NCBI GenBank assembly: GCA_937958665.1
Contig: CALGNM010000035.1
Span: 1-7,029 of the forward strand
Source of the DNA: an uncultured bacterium
GTDB lineage: Bacteria > Edwardsbacteria > AC1 > EtOH8
DNA: 7,029 bases
Reading direction: 5' to 3'
This document shows, piece after piece, positions 6,383-7,029 of the stretch. A program made the position numbers and the translations under genes. Below the pieces are notes generated by a model. It was given only the letters and a program-made list of their open reading frames with translations. It was not told where the DNA came from and did no database searches. Numbering within the stretch: position 1 is the stretch's first letter; every line of letters begins with the position of its first letter.

Positions 6383-7029
6383 TTATGGGTTAATCGCCAC
6401 TCCCTCCAGGGGACAGCCCTGGCAGTCGGGCTTCTTGCGGCACCGCTCCTTGGCCAGGCGGACGATCAAAGCATGATATTCGTTGAACAACCCGGCATCC
6501 TTCGGCAGGTTTGTTTCAAAGAGCCTCTGCCAGCCGGCATAATCGGAGTCTTTTATCCTTACCCCGTGACGGCCGAAGATCCGCCGGGTGTAGGCATCGA
6601 TTACAAAGACCGGCTGGTTGCAGGCGTATAGCAATATTGAATCGGCCGTCTCCGGGCCCAGACCTTTGATGGCCAGTAGTTCGTTCCGCAGAACGGATGT
6701 TTCGGTCCAGGACATCCTCTTAATGTCGCAGCCGTACCTTTTTATGATGAACCCGCTGAGGCCCTTTAAATACGCGGCCTTCTGGTTGTAGAAGCCCGAT
6801 GGCCTGATGGCCGCCATCAATTTCTTTTTGTCAACGGAAGCGATCCTCTGCGGGGCCAGCAGTTTTTCTTTTTTCAGATCGGCGATGGCCAGGGAAACAT
6901 TGTTCCAGTTGGTGTTCTGGGTCAGCACCGCACCGACCATCACTTCGAACGGGCTGTCCGCCGGCCACCAATCCTGCGGACCAAATTCGTTTAAAAGGAT
7001 TTTGAATATTTTTAATAGATTTTTGCTTT
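6383..7029 (-). CDS. MagIII/endonuclease III-like DNA glycosylase (5' partial)
   Basis: HhH-GPD family DNA glycosylase, expected to remove damaged (probably alkylated) bases in base excision repair. The frame stays open to the window edge: 28 codons before the GTG at 6943 read as conserved protein, with GPQDWWPADSPFE leading into VMVGAVLTQNTNW, so the true start lies beyond 7029 and that GTG is internal. From the first visible codon (7027) there are 214 residues. RPSGFYNQKA, the hairpin KGLGPETAD (121-129) and the catalytic Asp144 in VIDAYTRR resemble COG2231 and Helicobacter MagIII from memory. Glu126 replaces the lyase lysine of endonuclease III, suggesting a glycosylase without AP-lyase activity. 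The C-terminus has Cys196, Cys202 and Cys205 (C-x5-C-x2-C) but no fourth cysteine, so an intact 4Fe-4S cluster is uncertain. Its GC content is visibly lower than its neighbours'. Exact substrate unknown. Confidence 0.88.
   Translation of the reverse strand, partial: SKNLLKIFKILLNEFGPQDWWPADSPFEVMVGAVLTQNTNWNNVSLAIADLKKEKLLAPQRIASVDKKKLMAAIRPSGFYNQKAAYLKGLSGFIIKRYGCDIKRMSWTETSVLRNELLAIKGLGPETADSILLYACNQPVFVIDAYTRRIFGRHGVRIKDSDYAGWQRLFETNLPKDAGLFNEYHALIVRLAKERCRKKPDCQGCPLEGVAINP

Overview
The window is a 7 kb piece of a GC-rich bacterial chromosome, probably a metagenomic or draft contig. The first 45 bases are Illumina library adapter, not genome. All eight supported genes lie on the minus strand, so transcription runs from high to low coordinates. 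Both end genes are incomplete. The complete mreB-mreC-mreD set next to a class B penicillin-binding protein gene points to a rod-shaped bacterium that builds peptidoglycan along its side wall. The MreB sequence (for example the stretch around residues 178-196, with SGIV and SIRTAGDE) recalls MreB from the FCB group and nearby candidate phyla. That placement is a weak impression from memory, and no phylum is claimed.

Layout in transcription order: (1) 7029-6383, a 5'-truncated MagIII/endonuclease III-like DNA glycosylase with lower GC than its neighbours; (2) 6318-3691, a compact three-gene ABC-2 exporter with an ATPase and two different membrane proteins, joined by 1-nt and 35-nt overlaps; (3) 3637-46, mreB, mreC, mreD and mrdA (PBP2), the last cut after its active-site SxxK motif where the adapter begins.

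The mre/mrd genes encode the elongasome. MreB filaments organise it from the cytoplasmic face, MreC and MreD connect it through the membrane, and PBP2 cross-links new peptidoglycan in the periplasm. A rodA gene would be expected just beyond the lost left edge. The ABC exporter has no known substrate. It is co-directional and only 53 nt upstream of mreB, so co-transcription is plausible but not shown. The glycosylase is probably a separate unit.

No stretch longer than 82 nt lacks a gene. The gaps are 6319-6382 (a weak hairpin), 3638-3690 (mreB ribosome-binding site), 2503-2584 (nothing convincing) and 1548-1620 (mreD ribosome-binding site). I found no RNA genes, CRISPR arrays, mobile elements or long repeats. 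I see no evidence of a new biological system. The points most worth following are the adapter artefact, the exporter-elongasome neighbourhood and the atypical cysteine set of the glycosylase.
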